A DNA stretch of 41,076 nt from positions 1 through 41,076 of the forward strand of contig JAJUFI010000007.1 of NCBI GenBank assembly GCA_029263795.1, written 5' to 3'. Positions 27,368-36,122 of the stretch are shown in pieces. The notes below the pieces were generated by a model that was not told where the DNA came from, ran no database searches, and saw only the letters and a program-made list of their open reading frames with translations. The DNA is from Alcaligenaceae bacterium. GTDB taxonomy: Bacteria; Pseudomonadota; Gammaproteobacteria; Burkholderiales; Burkholderiaceae_B. The position numbers were made by a program, and so were the translations under genes. Each line of letters starts with the position of its first letter. Within the stretch, counting starts at the first letter, position 1.

Positions 27368-28240
27368 CTAATACTGTGTACCCGGACGCAGCGGCACGAA
27401 CCGCACCGCGTCCAGTTCCTGCCGATTCCAGGCGGAAGTGCCGGTACGCTCGATCAATACGAGTCGCTGCGTGGTGCCGCCTTCCGGTGCGATGAGTCGC
27501 CCCCCGATGGCCAGTTGCTCCAGCAGCGCCAATGGAATTTTAAGCCCGGCAGCAGCAATGACGATGCCATCGAACGGCGCGGTGCCGGGCAACCCCGCCA
27601 TGCCGTCACCAAACACCACCCGCAGCCTGCCGGGCAGATGCAATTTTTGAAGGTTGCTGCGGGCAAGTTCATACAGCCCGTGTATGCGCTCGATTGCATG
27701 CACTTCGCGGGCCACGTGGGCCAGAACCGCCGCCTGATAGCCACAACCAGCCCCGACTTCCATCACTTTGCCGAGTTCACGCCCGTGGGCGAGAACGGAA
27801 ATCATGCGCGCCACCACCCAGGGTTGCGAGATGGTCTGTTCATGCCCTATGGGCAGGGCAGCATCTTCGTATGCGTGGCTGGCCAGGCCTTCGTCCACGA
27901 ACAGATGACGCGGCACCGCCCGCATGGCCGCAAGTACGCGCTCATCTTCTATGCCCTGCTCCCGCATACGCGACACCATACGTTCACGTGCGCGTTCCGA
28001 ACTGAGCCCTGGATTGTCGGATTCCCTTACCGGCACAGAAGCACCCGAGGCATGGGATCTTCCCTGCCCGGTGCCTGGAGGCCGCAAAGGAGAAGATGGC
28101 CCCGGCCTGGCAACAGGCCCGGTACCCAGGATGCGCGTATTGCTATTGGCCGGCGACGGACCACTGCCCAAGCTGGATCGACCGAAACGATTGACTGTTC
28201 CGGTAGCGAACGGCGAGGAGTTCAGCGGCGGCTTACGCAT
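27368..28240 (-). CDS. pcm: protein-L-isoaspartate O-methyltransferase, long form
   Basis: 290 residues. It repairs isoaspartate damage in ageing proteins using SAM. The catalytic part begins near residue 80 ([17 protein letters not shown]). It contains [31 protein letters not shown], the SAM loop [21 protein letters not shown] and the closing [10 protein letters not shown]. The first 75 or so residues form a Pro/Ser/Gly-rich, probably disordered extension absent from E. coli Pcm but seen in Burkholderiales. Its ATG lies 19 bases inside the end of surE, so the two are coupled. Confidence 0.93.
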   Translation of the reverse strand: MRKPPLNSSPFATGTVNRFGRSSLGSGPSPANSNTRILGTGPVARPGPSSPLRPPGTGQGRSHASGASVPVRESDNPGLSSERARERMVSRMREQGIEDERVLAAMRAVPRHLFVDEGLASHAYEDAALPIGHEQTISQPWVVARMISVLAHGRELGKVMEVGAGCGYQAAVLAHVAREVHAIERIHGLYELARSNLQKLHLPGRLRVVFGDGMAGLPGTAPFDGIVIAAAGLKIPLALLEQLAIGGRLIAPEGGTTQRLVLIERTGTSAWNRQELDAVRFVPLRPGTQY

Positions 28241-28983
28241 ATTGGGTCAGCCCAACCCTCTACTTGGGGCAATTGTTCATAATGGGTGAGGTCGAGCCGC
28301 AGCGGCGTGATAGACGCCATGTACTGCTGCGTGGCGCCAAAATCAGTGTCATCAGCGAAATCTGATGCCCCGCCGGCAGGACCGATCCAGTATACAGGCT
28401 CGCCATACGGAGTACTGCTGCGTACCACCGGCTCGGATGGGTGGCGCTTCCCCAGCCGCGTTACCTTCAGCCCCGCGAGTTGCTCCAACGGCACAGCCGG
28501 TATGTTGACGTTGAGCAGCATGGCCGGCCCAAGGGGTGAAGCAATGTGACGCCTGACAACTTCACGCGCAACATGCGCAGCGGTCTCGAGGTGGTGCCAG
28601 CCTTTTTCCGTCAGGGAAAAGGCGATGGAGGGTATACCAAAGAGATACCCTTCTGTCGCTGCCGCAACCGTGCCTGAGTAAAGGGTGTCGTCACCCATGT
28701 TGGCACCGTTGTTGATGCCAGAAACGACGAGGTCGGGACGGAAGTCCAGCAGACCTGTCAGCGCCACGTGGACGCAGTCGGACGGTGTGCCGTTCACATA
28801 ATAAAAACCGTTGGCTGCCTCGCGGACGGAGAGTGGCCGGTTCAGCGTGAGAGAGTTCGAGGCGCCGCTGCAATTTGTTTCGGGTGCGACCACCGTGAGC
28901 TCGCCAAGGTCTTTCAGGGCGTTGAACAGTGCTTCGATACCAGGAGCTGTGTAGCCGTCATCGTTGCTCACCAGAATGCGCAT
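28222..28983 (-). CDS. surE: 5'/3'-nucleotidase SurE
   Basis: 253 residues. A metal-dependent phosphatase of nucleoside monophosphates and short polyphosphate. It begins [16 protein letters not shown] with the conserved Asp pair. [15 protein letters not shown], the metal loop [26 protein letters not shown], and the dimer-forming C-terminal arm follow. The ATG at 28981-28983 is chosen because GAGGA lies 6 bases before it and the family starts exactly here. It heads the surE–pcm–nlpD–exonuclease unit and is divergent from plsY. Confidence 0.95.
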   Translation of the reverse strand: MRILVSNDDGYTAPGIEALFNALKDLGELTVVAPETNCSGASNSLTLNRPLSVREAANGFYYVNGTPSDCVHVALTGLLDFRPDLVVSGINNGANMGDDTLYSGTVAAATEGYLFGIPSIAFSLTEKGWHHLETAAHVAREVVRRHIASPLGPAMLLNVNIPAVPLEQLAGLKVTRLGKRHPSEPVVRSSTPYGEPVYWIGPAGGASDFADDTDFGATQQYMASITPLRLDLTHYEQLPQVEGWADPICVSRR

Positions 28984-29032
28984 GAGATCCTCGGACTTCC
29001 CAACTGAAAGTAGCTGATTGTACCCGTTCATT

Positions 29033-29061
29033 TTGTTCTGAACCCCGCGAACCGGTAGAAT
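29033..29061 (+). promoter_or_regulatory. sigma70-type promoter of plsY
   Basis: TTGTTC (29033-29038), a 17-base spacer and TAGAAT (29056-29061) stand about 30 bases before the plsY ATG. The ideal spacing makes this one of the better promoter calls. Confidence 0.65.
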
Positions 29062-29091
29062 CGCCCCACATTGAACCGGAGATCATGAATC

Positions 29092-29781
29092 ATGGATGTC
29101 GCCCTGTCCGCTGCCGTTTCTGCCGGCCTCATAATCGTGTCTTACCTGCTGGGTTCGGTGCCATTTGCCGTGGTGGTGAGCCGTCTCATGGGCCTGCAGG
29201 ACCCTCGCAGTTTCGGCTCAGGCAATCCGGGTGCCACCAATGTGCTGCGCACAGGTAACAAGAAAGCCGCGATACTCACCCTGTTGGGCGACGCCGCGAA
29301 AGGCTGGGTAGCTGTCATGGCCGCCCGCTATGCGAGTGAGCAGCTGGGCCTGCCTGTGGGCGTGGTGGCCGCATGTGCGCTGGCCGCCTTCCTGGGGCAT
29401 GTCTACTCCTTCTTCCTCAAATTCAAGGGCGGCAAGGGGGTCGCAACCGCCCTGGGCGTTTTGCTGGCGCTCGAACCCTGGCTGGCGCTCGCGGTGGTTC
29501 TTGTCTGGGTGGTAGTTGCCTGGGCCAGCCGTTATTCCTCTCTGGCGTCGATCACGGCTGCAACCGTCTCGCCCATACTCTACGTACTGGGAGGCAATGT
29601 CATTTGGCGTATGCAGGCTTCGATTGCCTTCGCCATTCTGCTCATTGCAGCGGTCACCCTGTACCGCCACAAAGAAAATATTGCCCGGCTACTGCAAGGA
29701 AAGGAAAGCCGCATAGGGGGCAAGAAAGAACAAACCCCTGCAGCACCCCAACCTCGGAAGAGGAAACGCCGCCAGGGTTGA
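29092..29781 (+). CDS. plsY: glycerol-3-phosphate acyltransferase
   Basis: 229 residues. A membrane enzyme that moves the acyl group from acyl-phosphate to glycerol-3-phosphate, starting phospholipid synthesis. Five membrane segments. The three family motifs are [29 protein letters not shown] and [22 protein letters not shown] basic tail of about 30 residues ([19 protein letters not shown]) is longer than in E. coli. GGAG lies 10 bases before the ATG. Convergent with tsaD. Confidence 0.95.
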   Translation: MDVALSAAVSAGLIIVSYLLGSVPFAVVVSRLMGLQDPRSFGSGNPGATNVLRTGNKKAAILTLLGDAAKGWVAVMAARYASEQLGLPVGVVAACALAAFLGHVYSFFLKFKGGKGVATALGVLLALEPWLALAVVLVWVVVAWASRYSSLASITAATVSPILYVLGGNVIWRMQASIAFAILLIAAVTLYRHKENIARLLQGKESRIGGKKEQTPAAPQPRKRKRRQG

Positions 29782-29839
29782 GCCGTGAAGGCAGGCGGCG
29801 GCGACCAGTTTTGCGCCAACCGCGGGCGGGCGTTCCGCC

Positions 29840-30895
29840 TTACCCTATGATTGCTTCAGGAACGCAGACGTCGGTCAATTCCCAACGCGGGCGCACGGTG
29901 AAGGCGTCGCCTGTCGCAGAAAGGTCCACCAACCCCGCATTGACGCGCTGGGCGGCCGCAAATGCAATCATGGCGCCATTATCGGTGCAGAATTCCAGCG
30001 GAGGGAAATAGACTTCACCACCCTTGCGCTGCATGGCCTCGGTCAATTGTTTGCGCAAATGACGGTTGGCGCCCACCCCGCCTGCCACTACCAGACGTTT
30101 GACACCGGCCTGCTTGACCGCTTTCAGCGCTTTCGCTGCAAGCACGTCGACAATCGCCGCCTCTGTGGCGGCCGCAAGGTCTGCCAGATGCTGCTCGGAC
30201 AAGGCGCCATGCTCGCGTTCCAGCGCACGGACGCGGGTAAGCACTGCCGTCTTCAGGCCACTGAAGCTGAAATCCAGATCTGGGCTGTGCAGCATGGGCC
30301 GTGGCAGCTCATGCAAGGCCGCGTTGCCATTTTCGGCCAGTCGCGACAGTGCCGGCCCCCCCGGATACCCCAGGCCCATCAACTTCGCACTTTTGTCAAA
30401 AGCCTCGCCCGCCGCGTCGTCCAGCGTTTCACCCAGCAGGGTGTATCGCCCTACGCCGTCGACCCGCATGAGCTGTGTGTGGCCGCCTGACACCAGCAAG
30501 GCCACGAAAGGAAACTCTGGCCGAGGTCGTGCCAGCAGCGGAGACAATAGATGGCCCTCAAGATGGTGGACGGGAATGGCGGGTATTTCCAACGACCAGG
30601 CAATGGCCTGCGCCACGCTGGCGCCCACCAGCAACGCGCCTGCCAGACCAGGCCCGGCCGTATAGGCCACTGCGTCGACGTCATTCAACGCGAGACCGGC
30701 CTGGGCAAGCACCTGACGGGTAAGAGGAATGACCCGGCGGATGTGGTCGCGGGAAGCCAGCTCGGGGACGACGCCGCCGTAATCGCGATGCATGTCTATC
30801 TGACTATGCAGCGCATGGGCGAGCAGTCCGCGCTCCGTACATACGAGCGCGACACCAGTCTCGTCGCACGAGCTTTCGAATCCAATGATGATCAT
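29840..30895 (-). CDS. tsaD: tRNA N6-adenosine threonylcarbamoyltransferase
   Basis: 351 residues. With TsaB and TsaE it transfers the threonylcarbamoyl group onto A37 of tRNAs reading ANN codons. The family start [17 protein letters not shown] fixes the ATG at 30893-30895. Iron-binding His residues are in the HHLEGH motif, and the ATP-binding ASKH fold is marked by [30 protein letters not shown] and [13 protein letters not shown]. It is divergent from the purine permease gene with an 89-base spacer. Confidence 0.95.
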   Translation of the reverse strand: MIIIGFESSCDETGVALVCTERGLLAHALHSQIDMHRDYGGVVPELASRDHIRRVIPLTRQVLAQAGLALNDVDAVAYTAGPGLAGALLVGASVAQAIAWSLEIPAIPVHHLEGHLLSPLLARPRPEFPFVALLVSGGHTQLMRVDGVGRYTLLGETLDDAAGEAFDKSAKLMGLGYPGGPALSRLAENGNAALHELPRPMLHSPDLDFSFSGLKTAVLTRVRALEREHGALSEQHLADLAAATEAAIVDVLAAKALKAVKQAGVKRLVVAGGVGANRHLRKQLTEAMQRKGGEVYFPPLEFCTDNGAMIAFAAAQRVNAGLVDLSATGDAFTVRPRWELTDVCVPEAIIG

Positions 30896-30984
30896 GATTT
30901 GGTGATGACAGCCCCAGAAGGCCTTAGAATTCAAGCTTCATTTTACCGTTTAGCCCATTTTCCGTTTTCCGGAGCCTTACACCC

Positions 30985-32277
30985 ATGCTCGAACGACTCT
31001 TCAGGCTGAGTGAGCATGACACCAATGCACGTACCGAGATACTTGCCGGTGTCACCACCTTCCTGACCATGGCATACATCATCTTCGTCAACCCCGAGAT
31101 TCTGTCGAGCACGGGCATGGACAGGGACGCAGTATTCGTTGCCACCTGCCTGGCGGCGGCCCTGGGCTCCCTCATCATGGCCTTTGTCGCGAACTGGCCC
31201 ATCGGCATGGCTCCGGGCATGGGGTTGAACGCCTTTTTTGCGTTCACAGTCGTTGCCGGCCTGGGCTACACCTGGCAACAGGCACTGGGAGCCGTATTCA
31301 TTTCGGGCGTGATATTCGTGCTCATCACCGTGACCGGTATCCGCAGCTGGCTTATCGAAGGCATTCCCTCCTCCCTGCGTTCCGCCATCACCAGCGGCAT
31401 CGGACTTTTCCTGGCAATCATCGCGCTCATCACCTCGGGGATCGTGGTGGACAGCCCCGCCACCCTGATCACCCTGGGTGACCTGACCCAGCCTGCCGCC
31501 CTTTACACAGTGCTGGGTTTCTTCGTCATGGCGGCACTGGACGCCCTGCGTGTTCGCGGCGCAATTCTGATCGGCATCCTTGTAGTCACCATTCTGTCCA
31601 TGGTATTGGGTCACAACAACTTTACCGGAGTCATGGCCATGCCGCCGAGCCTGGCGCCAACTTTCATGCAGCTGGATATCCTGGGGGCGCTGCATACCGG
31701 GTTCGTGCATGTCATTCTGGTGCTGGTATTAGTTGAAGTGTTTGATGCCACGGGCACCATGATAGGCGTGGCCAAACGCGCCAGCCTCATCGCCCCCGGG
31801 CGCCCGAACCGGCTCAAACGCGCCCTGTTTGCCGACAGCACGGCCATTGTGGCGGGGTCGCTCGTGGGCACGAGCAGTACAACTGCCTATGCGGAAAGTG
31901 CCGCCGGTGTTCAGGCCGGTGGTCGTACCGGGCTGACGGCTCTCACTGTCGGCCTCCTGTTCCTACTAGCGCTGTTCTTTTCACCGCTGGCCGGTTCGGT
32001 TCCGGGGTACGCGACTGCCCCTGCCCTGTTGTATGTGGCCGGCCTCATGCTGCGCGAGATCACTGAGATCGACTGGAGCGAGGTTTCAGAAGCCACCCCT
32101 GCAGCGCTGACTGCGCTGATCATGCCTTTCACCTATTCCATCGCCAACGGCCTTGCGTTTGGCTTCATCAGCTATGTGGTGCTCAAGCTTGCTACTGGGC
32201 GTTGGCGTGAAATTCACCCCGCCACTCTGGTGGTTGCCGTGCTCTTCGCCATCCGCTATGCGTTTTTCTCTGAATGA
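30985..32277 (+). CDS. NCS2-family guanine/hypoxanthine permease (AzgA/GhxP type)
   Basis: 430 residues with 12-14 membrane segments. A proton-coupled importer of purine bases. Signatures: the N-terminal TEILAGVTTFLTMAYIIFVNP, the first helix-loop GMAPGMGLNAFFAFTV, VEVFDATGTMIGVAKRA, and GTSSTTAYAESAAGVQAGGRTGLTA, all typical of the AzgA-like subgroup. This subgroup carries adenine, guanine or hypoxanthine; which one cannot be read here. GGAG lies 12 bases before the ATG. No purine riboswitch is visible upstream. Confidence 0.92.
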   Translation: MLERLFRLSEHDTNARTEILAGVTTFLTMAYIIFVNPEILSSTGMDRDAVFVATCLAAALGSLIMAFVANWPIGMAPGMGLNAFFAFTVVAGLGYTWQQALGAVFISGVIFVLITVTGIRSWLIEGIPSSLRSAITSGIGLFLAIIALITSGIVVDSPATLITLGDLTQPAALYTVLGFFVMAALDALRVRGAILIGILVVTILSMVLGHNNFTGVMAMPPSLAPTFMQLDILGALHTGFVHVILVLVLVEVFDATGTMIGVAKRASLIAPGRPNRLKRALFADSTAIVAGSLVGTSSTTAYAESAAGVQAGGRTGLTALTVGLLFLLALFFSPLAGSVPGYATAPALLYVAGLMLREITEIDWSEVSEATPAALTALIMPFTYSIANGLAFGFISYVVLKLATGRWREIHPATLVVAVLFAIRYAFFSE

Positions 32278-32313
32278 ATAGACGTTTGAGGCATCAAATA
32301 GGTCCGGAGTCGA

Positions 32314-32319
32314 TATAAT
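32314..32319 (+). promoter_or_regulatory. -10 element upstream of the GGDEF-EAL gene
   Basis: TATAAT sits 46 bases before the GTG start. No -35 hexamer lies at the usual spacing (the nearest, TTGAGG at 32286, is 22 bases away), so an activator or extended element may be needed. Confidence 0.45.
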
Positions 32320-32338
32320 TCCAAAAGTTCCATATGTA

Positions 32339-32353
32339 AACGTTGGAAACGTT
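32339..32353. promoter_or_regulatory. paired AACGTT palindromes, possible operator
   Basis: AACGTT-GGA-AACGTT: two copies of a 6-base palindrome 9 bases apart, between the -10 element and the start of the GGDEF-EAL gene. It could be a regulator site in the leader; there is no direct proof. Confidence 0.35.
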
Positions 32354-32365
32354 AGAATCGATATC

Positions 32366-35080
32366 GTGCCACCAGAGCTCCCCCGGGGCGGGCCGGACCA
32401 CAAGGGTCTCTGGCTGCCAGTTTTATTTCTCATATTTGGCCTGCTCACCACCTTGGTGGTTGTCTACCATACAAAGCGCGTGGTTCATCAGGAACAGCAG
32501 GCGCAGTGGGAGGTCGAGGCGGCACGTCTTCGCAGTGATTTGTCCCTGCATATCTACCGTCATATTGACGCACTGCGCGCTTACCAGGTCGAATTCTTCA
32601 CCCAACCGGATTTTTCGGAAACCGCACTCCAGCGTGTCGCTCAGGTCCTGAAAATTCGCGAAATGCTGCCCGGCATTGACGCGGTGGGCTATGTTCGGCC
32701 GAAGTCTGCATCGGAACTCGGGGGTGACTTTCTGCTGCGGCTGGTGTATCAGTATGACCGCCCCGATGACCCTCCTCCCGTCTCCACCCATGTTGAGACT
32801 GACCCCGTGCGCCGCAATGCCATCCTGCGCTCACGTGACAATGGCGACATGGCGGCGACCGGCCCGCTGCATTCGCATATCAATCCAAGCCAGCCCCAGA
32901 TCTTTCTTGTCTTTCTGCCGTTGTACCGGAATGGTGAACTGCCGCAAGAAATCGATGGCAGGCGCGAAAGTTTCGAAGGAGCCGTCTTTCTTGCCCTGCA
33001 CCCTGACCGCCTGATGGAGTCCGTCCTCATGGCCCAGCAGGGTGTCGACGCCCTTGTACGCTTACGCTTCGACGGCTATGTAGATGACGGAGGCCCGCAG
33101 CTAGCGCCCGTAACCGTGTACGAGAACGTAGGGAACCAGGGTTTTCCGCCCGATGCCTTGCGTACCGAACTGCCTCTGACAGTTGGCGGAACGCAATGGA
33201 CCCTGGATGTGACAATGGCCGGCAAGCGCCTGGCAACGTCCCACCAGTGGCTAAGTTGGGCGGTGGGCGCCGCGGGGTTGCTGCTTTCCATTTTTGGCGC
33301 GTCCATTATCGTGGCAATGCAAAGGTCACGACTCCACAGCCAACGAAGTGCCAGTACCGACCGGAGCTTGCGTCGCGAGGCCGAAGCGGCACTACATTTG
33401 CGGGAACGCGCCATCGAAGCCAGCGCCAACGCCATTGTTATTGCCAGCGCGACCAAACGGGGCTACCCGGTCGAATACGTCAACCCTGCCTTCGAAAGAA
33501 TGACAGGTTATTCCGCAGAGGAGGTGGTAGGCCAGAGCCTGCGCCTGATGCATGGTGCAGACACGGAGCAGGAAGGCCTGGGCGAGCTGAAAAACATCAT
33601 TGCTAATAAGACGGAAGGTCATGTCACCTTGCGCAACTATCGCAAGGATGGCCAGATGTACTGGTCGCGTGTGCATATTGCTCCGGTGCGCGACGAAGAC
33701 GGCAACGTGACCCACTTTGTGGCCGCCAAGTACGACATCACCCAGACCCGGCTTTATCAAGAAACGCTGGAGTTCCAGGCAAGGCATGATGCCCTCACAC
33801 TGTTGCCTAATCGCCATGCCCTGCGCGAACGCCTGACCCGTGCCATTGAAGAAACGAAGAACGGCGGCCCGCCATTCTGGGTGGCATTCCTGGACTTGGA
33901 CAATTTCAAACTCATGAATGATTCCCTGGGTCATACGCAGGGGGATATTGCCATCCAGCAGATCGCCAAACGCCTGGAAGAAACATTGCATGAGTCGGAC
34001 ATGGTCGCACGGCGCGGAGGCGACGAGTTCGTCTTCCTTCTGTTCGACCATAAGCCACCCCGTAACGCACAAGCGAGCCTGCATCGAATAATGAGCGCTG
34101 TTTCCCGGCCATTGAGGCTTGGAACGCAACGTTTTCACCCGACAGCAAGTGTCGGCGTTGCCATACATCCGAAGGATGGCGACAACCCGGAAGTGCTCAT
34201 CAAGTATGCGGACATGGCGATGTACGCCGCCAAAAACATGGGGCGCAACACATACCAGTTCTTCAGTGAAGAGCTGCTGCAACAGGCCATGCAGCGAGTG
34301 ACCCTCACGGCAGACCTGCATTCGGCCCTGGCCAATCAGGAGTTCGAGCTTCACTATCAGCCACAGGTCAGCCTGGTGAGTGGAAAGCTGACAGGCGTGG
34401 AAGCCCTGGTCCGCTGGCGTCACCCAACGCGCGGGCTCATTCCCCCGATCCAGTTCATTCCGCTCGCAGAGGAAACCGGCCTGATCATCCCGCTGGGTGA
34501 ATGGATCCTGCGCACCGCATGCAAGCAGGCTGCGAAATGGCAAGCTCAGGGGTTGCCGCCAGTGCGCATGGCAGTCAACATTTCGGCGCGCCAATTTCGC
34601 GAACGCGATCTGCCGGTTACTGTGCAGTGTGTGCTGCGTGAAACCCTGCTGGACCCAAAATATCTGGAACTGGAACTGACGGAGTCCCTGCTGGCGGAGG
34701 ATGTCGAATCGGCCACCCGAGCCTTGAACATGCTGAAGAAGATAGGGGTGACTCTTTCGCTGGACGATTTCGGCACGGGTTATTCAAGTATGGCCCAGCT
34801 GAGAAATTTCCCACTGGACATCATGAAAATCGACCGATCCTTCGTTTCAGACATCGATTCGGAACACAGTGGCGGCGCAATTGTGCGCGCCATCATCAAA
34901 CTGGCACACAATCTGGGCATGGTCGCTTTGGCCGAAGGGGTTGAAACAGCCGAACAATGCGAATTTCTGCGGCAACATGGCTGCGATTGCATTCAGGGCT
35001 ATTTGATCAGCCGCCCTATGCCTGCCGACGAACTCATGCAATGGTTGTCGGCCCGTCAAGACCTGTTGCCAGACGCATGA
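32366..35080 (+). CDS. membrane sensor with PAS, GGDEF and EAL domains
   Basis: 904 residues. A first membrane helix (about 15-36) is followed by a periplasmic CHASE-like sensor (about 40-290) and a second helix (about 295-318). Then come a PAS domain with its PAC tail (about 348-465), GGDEF (about 468-630) and EAL (about 645-895). The diguanylate cyclase motif GGDEF is intact at 551-555, and no RxxD inhibitory site precedes it (HESD instead). The EAL domain is also intact: GVEALVRW (Glu679), NIS, ELTES, DDFGTGYSS, KID and EGVET. It could therefore both make and break c-di-GMP. The start is GTG at 32366; no strong ribosome site. A hairpin with U-run follows the gene. Confidence 0.92.
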   Translation: MPPELPRGGPDHKGLWLPVLFLIFGLLTTLVVVYHTKRVVHQEQQAQWEVEAARLRSDLSLHIYRHIDALRAYQVEFFTQPDFSETALQRVAQVLKIREMLPGIDAVGYVRPKSASELGGDFLLRLVYQYDRPDDPPPVSTHVETDPVRRNAILRSRDNGDMAATGPLHSHINPSQPQIFLVFLPLYRNGELPQEIDGRRESFEGAVFLALHPDRLMESVLMAQQGVDALVRLRFDGYVDDGGPQLAPVTVYENVGNQGFPPDALRTELPLTVGGTQWTLDVTMAGKRLATSHQWLSWAVGAAGLLLSIFGASIIVAMQRSRLHSQRSASTDRSLRREAEAALHLRERAIEASANAIVIASATKRGYPVEYVNPAFERMTGYSAEEVVGQSLRLMHGADTEQEGLGELKNIIANKTEGHVTLRNYRKDGQMYWSRVHIAPVRDEDGNVTHFVAAKYDITQTRLYQETLEFQARHDALTLLPNRHALRERLTRAIEETKNGGPPFWVAFLDLDNFKLMNDSLGHTQGDIAIQQIAKRLEETLHESDMVARRGGDEFVFLLFDHKPPRNAQASLHRIMSAVSRPLRLGTQRFHPTASVGVAIHPKDGDNPEVLIKYADMAMYAAKNMGRNTYQFFSEELLQQAMQRVTLTADLHSALANQEFELHYQPQVSLVSGKLTGVEALVRWRHPTRGLIPPIQFIPLAEETGLIIPLGEWILRTACKQAAKWQAQGLPPVRMAVNISARQFRERDLPVTVQCVLRETLLDPKYLELELTESLLAEDVESATRALNMLKKIGVTLSLDDFGTGYSSMAQLRNFPLDIMKIDRSFVSDIDSEHSGGAIVRAIIKLAHNLGMVALAEGVETAEQCEFLRQHGCDCIQGYLISRPMPADELMQWLSARQDLLPDA

Positions 35081-35130
35081 TTCCGAAACGACGCTCTGGC
35101 GATAAAGGTATACACTGGCACTTGGATAAC

Positions 35131-35162
35131 GGGCGGCATTTCATCAGGCCGCCCATTTTTAC
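35131..35162 (+). terminator. hairpin with U-run between GGDEF-EAL gene and thioredoxin
   Basis: GGGCGGC (35131-35137) and GCCGCCC (35148-35154) form a 7-bp GC stem followed by ATTTTT. It ends the GGDEF-EAL transcript, or acts as an attenuator in the thioredoxin leader, since the AAGGA ribosome site starts only a base or so beyond it. Confidence 0.65.
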
Positions 35163-35176
35163 AAGGACCAGCGCCA

Positions 35177-35557
35177 ATGACGACTATCGATTTGAACAAG
35201 GATTCGTTTCAGGAGGCCATCGACGCCGACAAGCCGTTGATTGTGGACTTCTGGGCGCCCTGGTGCGGCCCCTGCAAAACCTTCGCGCCTGTTTTTGAGG
35301 CAGAAGCGGCCGAACACCCCGACGTCACCTTTGCGAAGATCAACACCGAGGAACACCCGGAAATCGCCGAAGCCCTCGGCATCCGTTCGATTCCCACTCT
35401 CATGGTTTTCCGTGAACGGGTGCTGTTGTTCCGCCAGGCCGGTGCCCTGGCCCGTGCTCAACTTGCCGAACTGGTAAAGCAGCTCAAGGAACTCGACATG
35501 GAGAAGGTCCATGCTGAGATGGCTGCTGCACAGAACAACGAGCCCGACCGCGCGTAA
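35177..35557 (+). CDS. thioredoxin-family protein
   Basis: 126 residues, a cytoplasmic thioredoxin fold with active site WAPWCGPC (Cys30, Cys33) and the cis-proline loop IRSIPTLMVF. A C-terminal helix of about 20 extra residues (ELDMEKVHAEMAAAQNNEPDRA) goes beyond standard TrxA (108). Likely a general or dedicated disulfide reductase. The AAGGA ribosome site is about 9 bases from the ATG. Its last 74 bases overlap the end of the YigZ gene on the other strand. Confidence 0.92.
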   Translation: MTTIDLNKDSFQEAIDADKPLIVDFWAPWCGPCKTFAPVFEAEAAEHPDVTFAKINTEEHPEIAEALGIRSIPTLMVFRERVLLFRQAGALARAQLAELVKQLKELDMEKVHAEMAAAQNNEPDRA

Positions 35558-36107
35558 GGTCGATCACCATGGCCGCCACCTCGGCGGCCTGCGCCTTGGG
35601 AACGGCGAGCACCCAATTCGCCCCCTCGGCGTCGAAGCTTTCTTCGAGCACCCGCACTGAGTGCATGGCGAACCGCGACTGCAGCAGTGCGACATCGGGA
35701 TAGGCACAGCTGCATTCCAGAGTAGCTTCCTCGACGATTTCCACTTTCTCTGCCAAGCGCAGGCATTGGGCCGCCACACCCCCGTAGGCACGGACCAACC
35801 CACCCGAACCCAATTTGATCCCGCCGAACCAGCGGATGACCAGTACGGCCACACGGTCGCACTGCTGTCCTTCTATCGCCTGAAGGATGGGACGCCCGGC
35901 AGTTCCGCCGGGTTCTCCGTCGTCGTTGAAGCGGTATTCCTGCCCGATTCTGTAGGCCCAGCAGTTGTGGGTGGCATCAGGCACATGGTGTTCTGAAAAG
36001 AATGCCAGCGCCTCTTCCGCGGAGGCCACCGAGGCGGCCAGGGCAAGAAACCGGCTTTTCTTTATGTTCTCTTCGTACTGCGCAATTCCGCTGAGGGTGT
36101 ATGTCAT
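35484..36107 (-). CDS. YigZ/IMPACT family protein
   Basis: 207 residues. The family has an IMPACT N-terminal domain and a C-terminal ferredoxin-like domain. Motifs: KKSRFLALAA, HNCWAYRIG, FNDDGEPGGTAGRPIL and IRWFGGIKLGSGGLVRAYG, which is close to invariant. Eukaryotic IMPACT dampens the Gcn2 starvation kinase, but the bacterial role is unclear, with a translation-related function suspected. The ATG at 36105-36107 has AGG just before it; the longer frame would need a TTG. The last 24 codons or so, antisense to the thioredoxin end, form an atypical tail. It follows the ABC-F gene by 15 bases. Confidence 0.88.
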   Translation of the reverse strand: MTYTLSGIAQYEENIKKSRFLALAASVASAEEALAFFSEHHVPDATHNCWAYRIGQEYRFNDDGEPGGTAGRPILQAIEGQQCDRVAVLVIRWFGGIKLGSGGLVRAYGGVAAQCLRLAEKVEIVEEATLECSCAYPDVALLQSRFAMHSVRVLEESFDAEGANWVLAVPKAQAAEVAAMVIDLTRGRARCSVQQPSQHGPSPCRVP

Positions 36108-36122
36108 TGCCTGCAAATGCGA

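Noticed and set aside
30943-31710. A 255-codon minus-strand frame opposite the purine permease
   Set aside because: His/Gly/Asp-rich shadow of a membrane protein gene; no motif or ribosome site.
32278-32365. c-di-GMP riboswitch before the GGDEF-EAL gene
   Set aside because: The leader after the -10 element is only about 40 bases, too short for a GEMM-type aptamer, and the conserved core is not seen.
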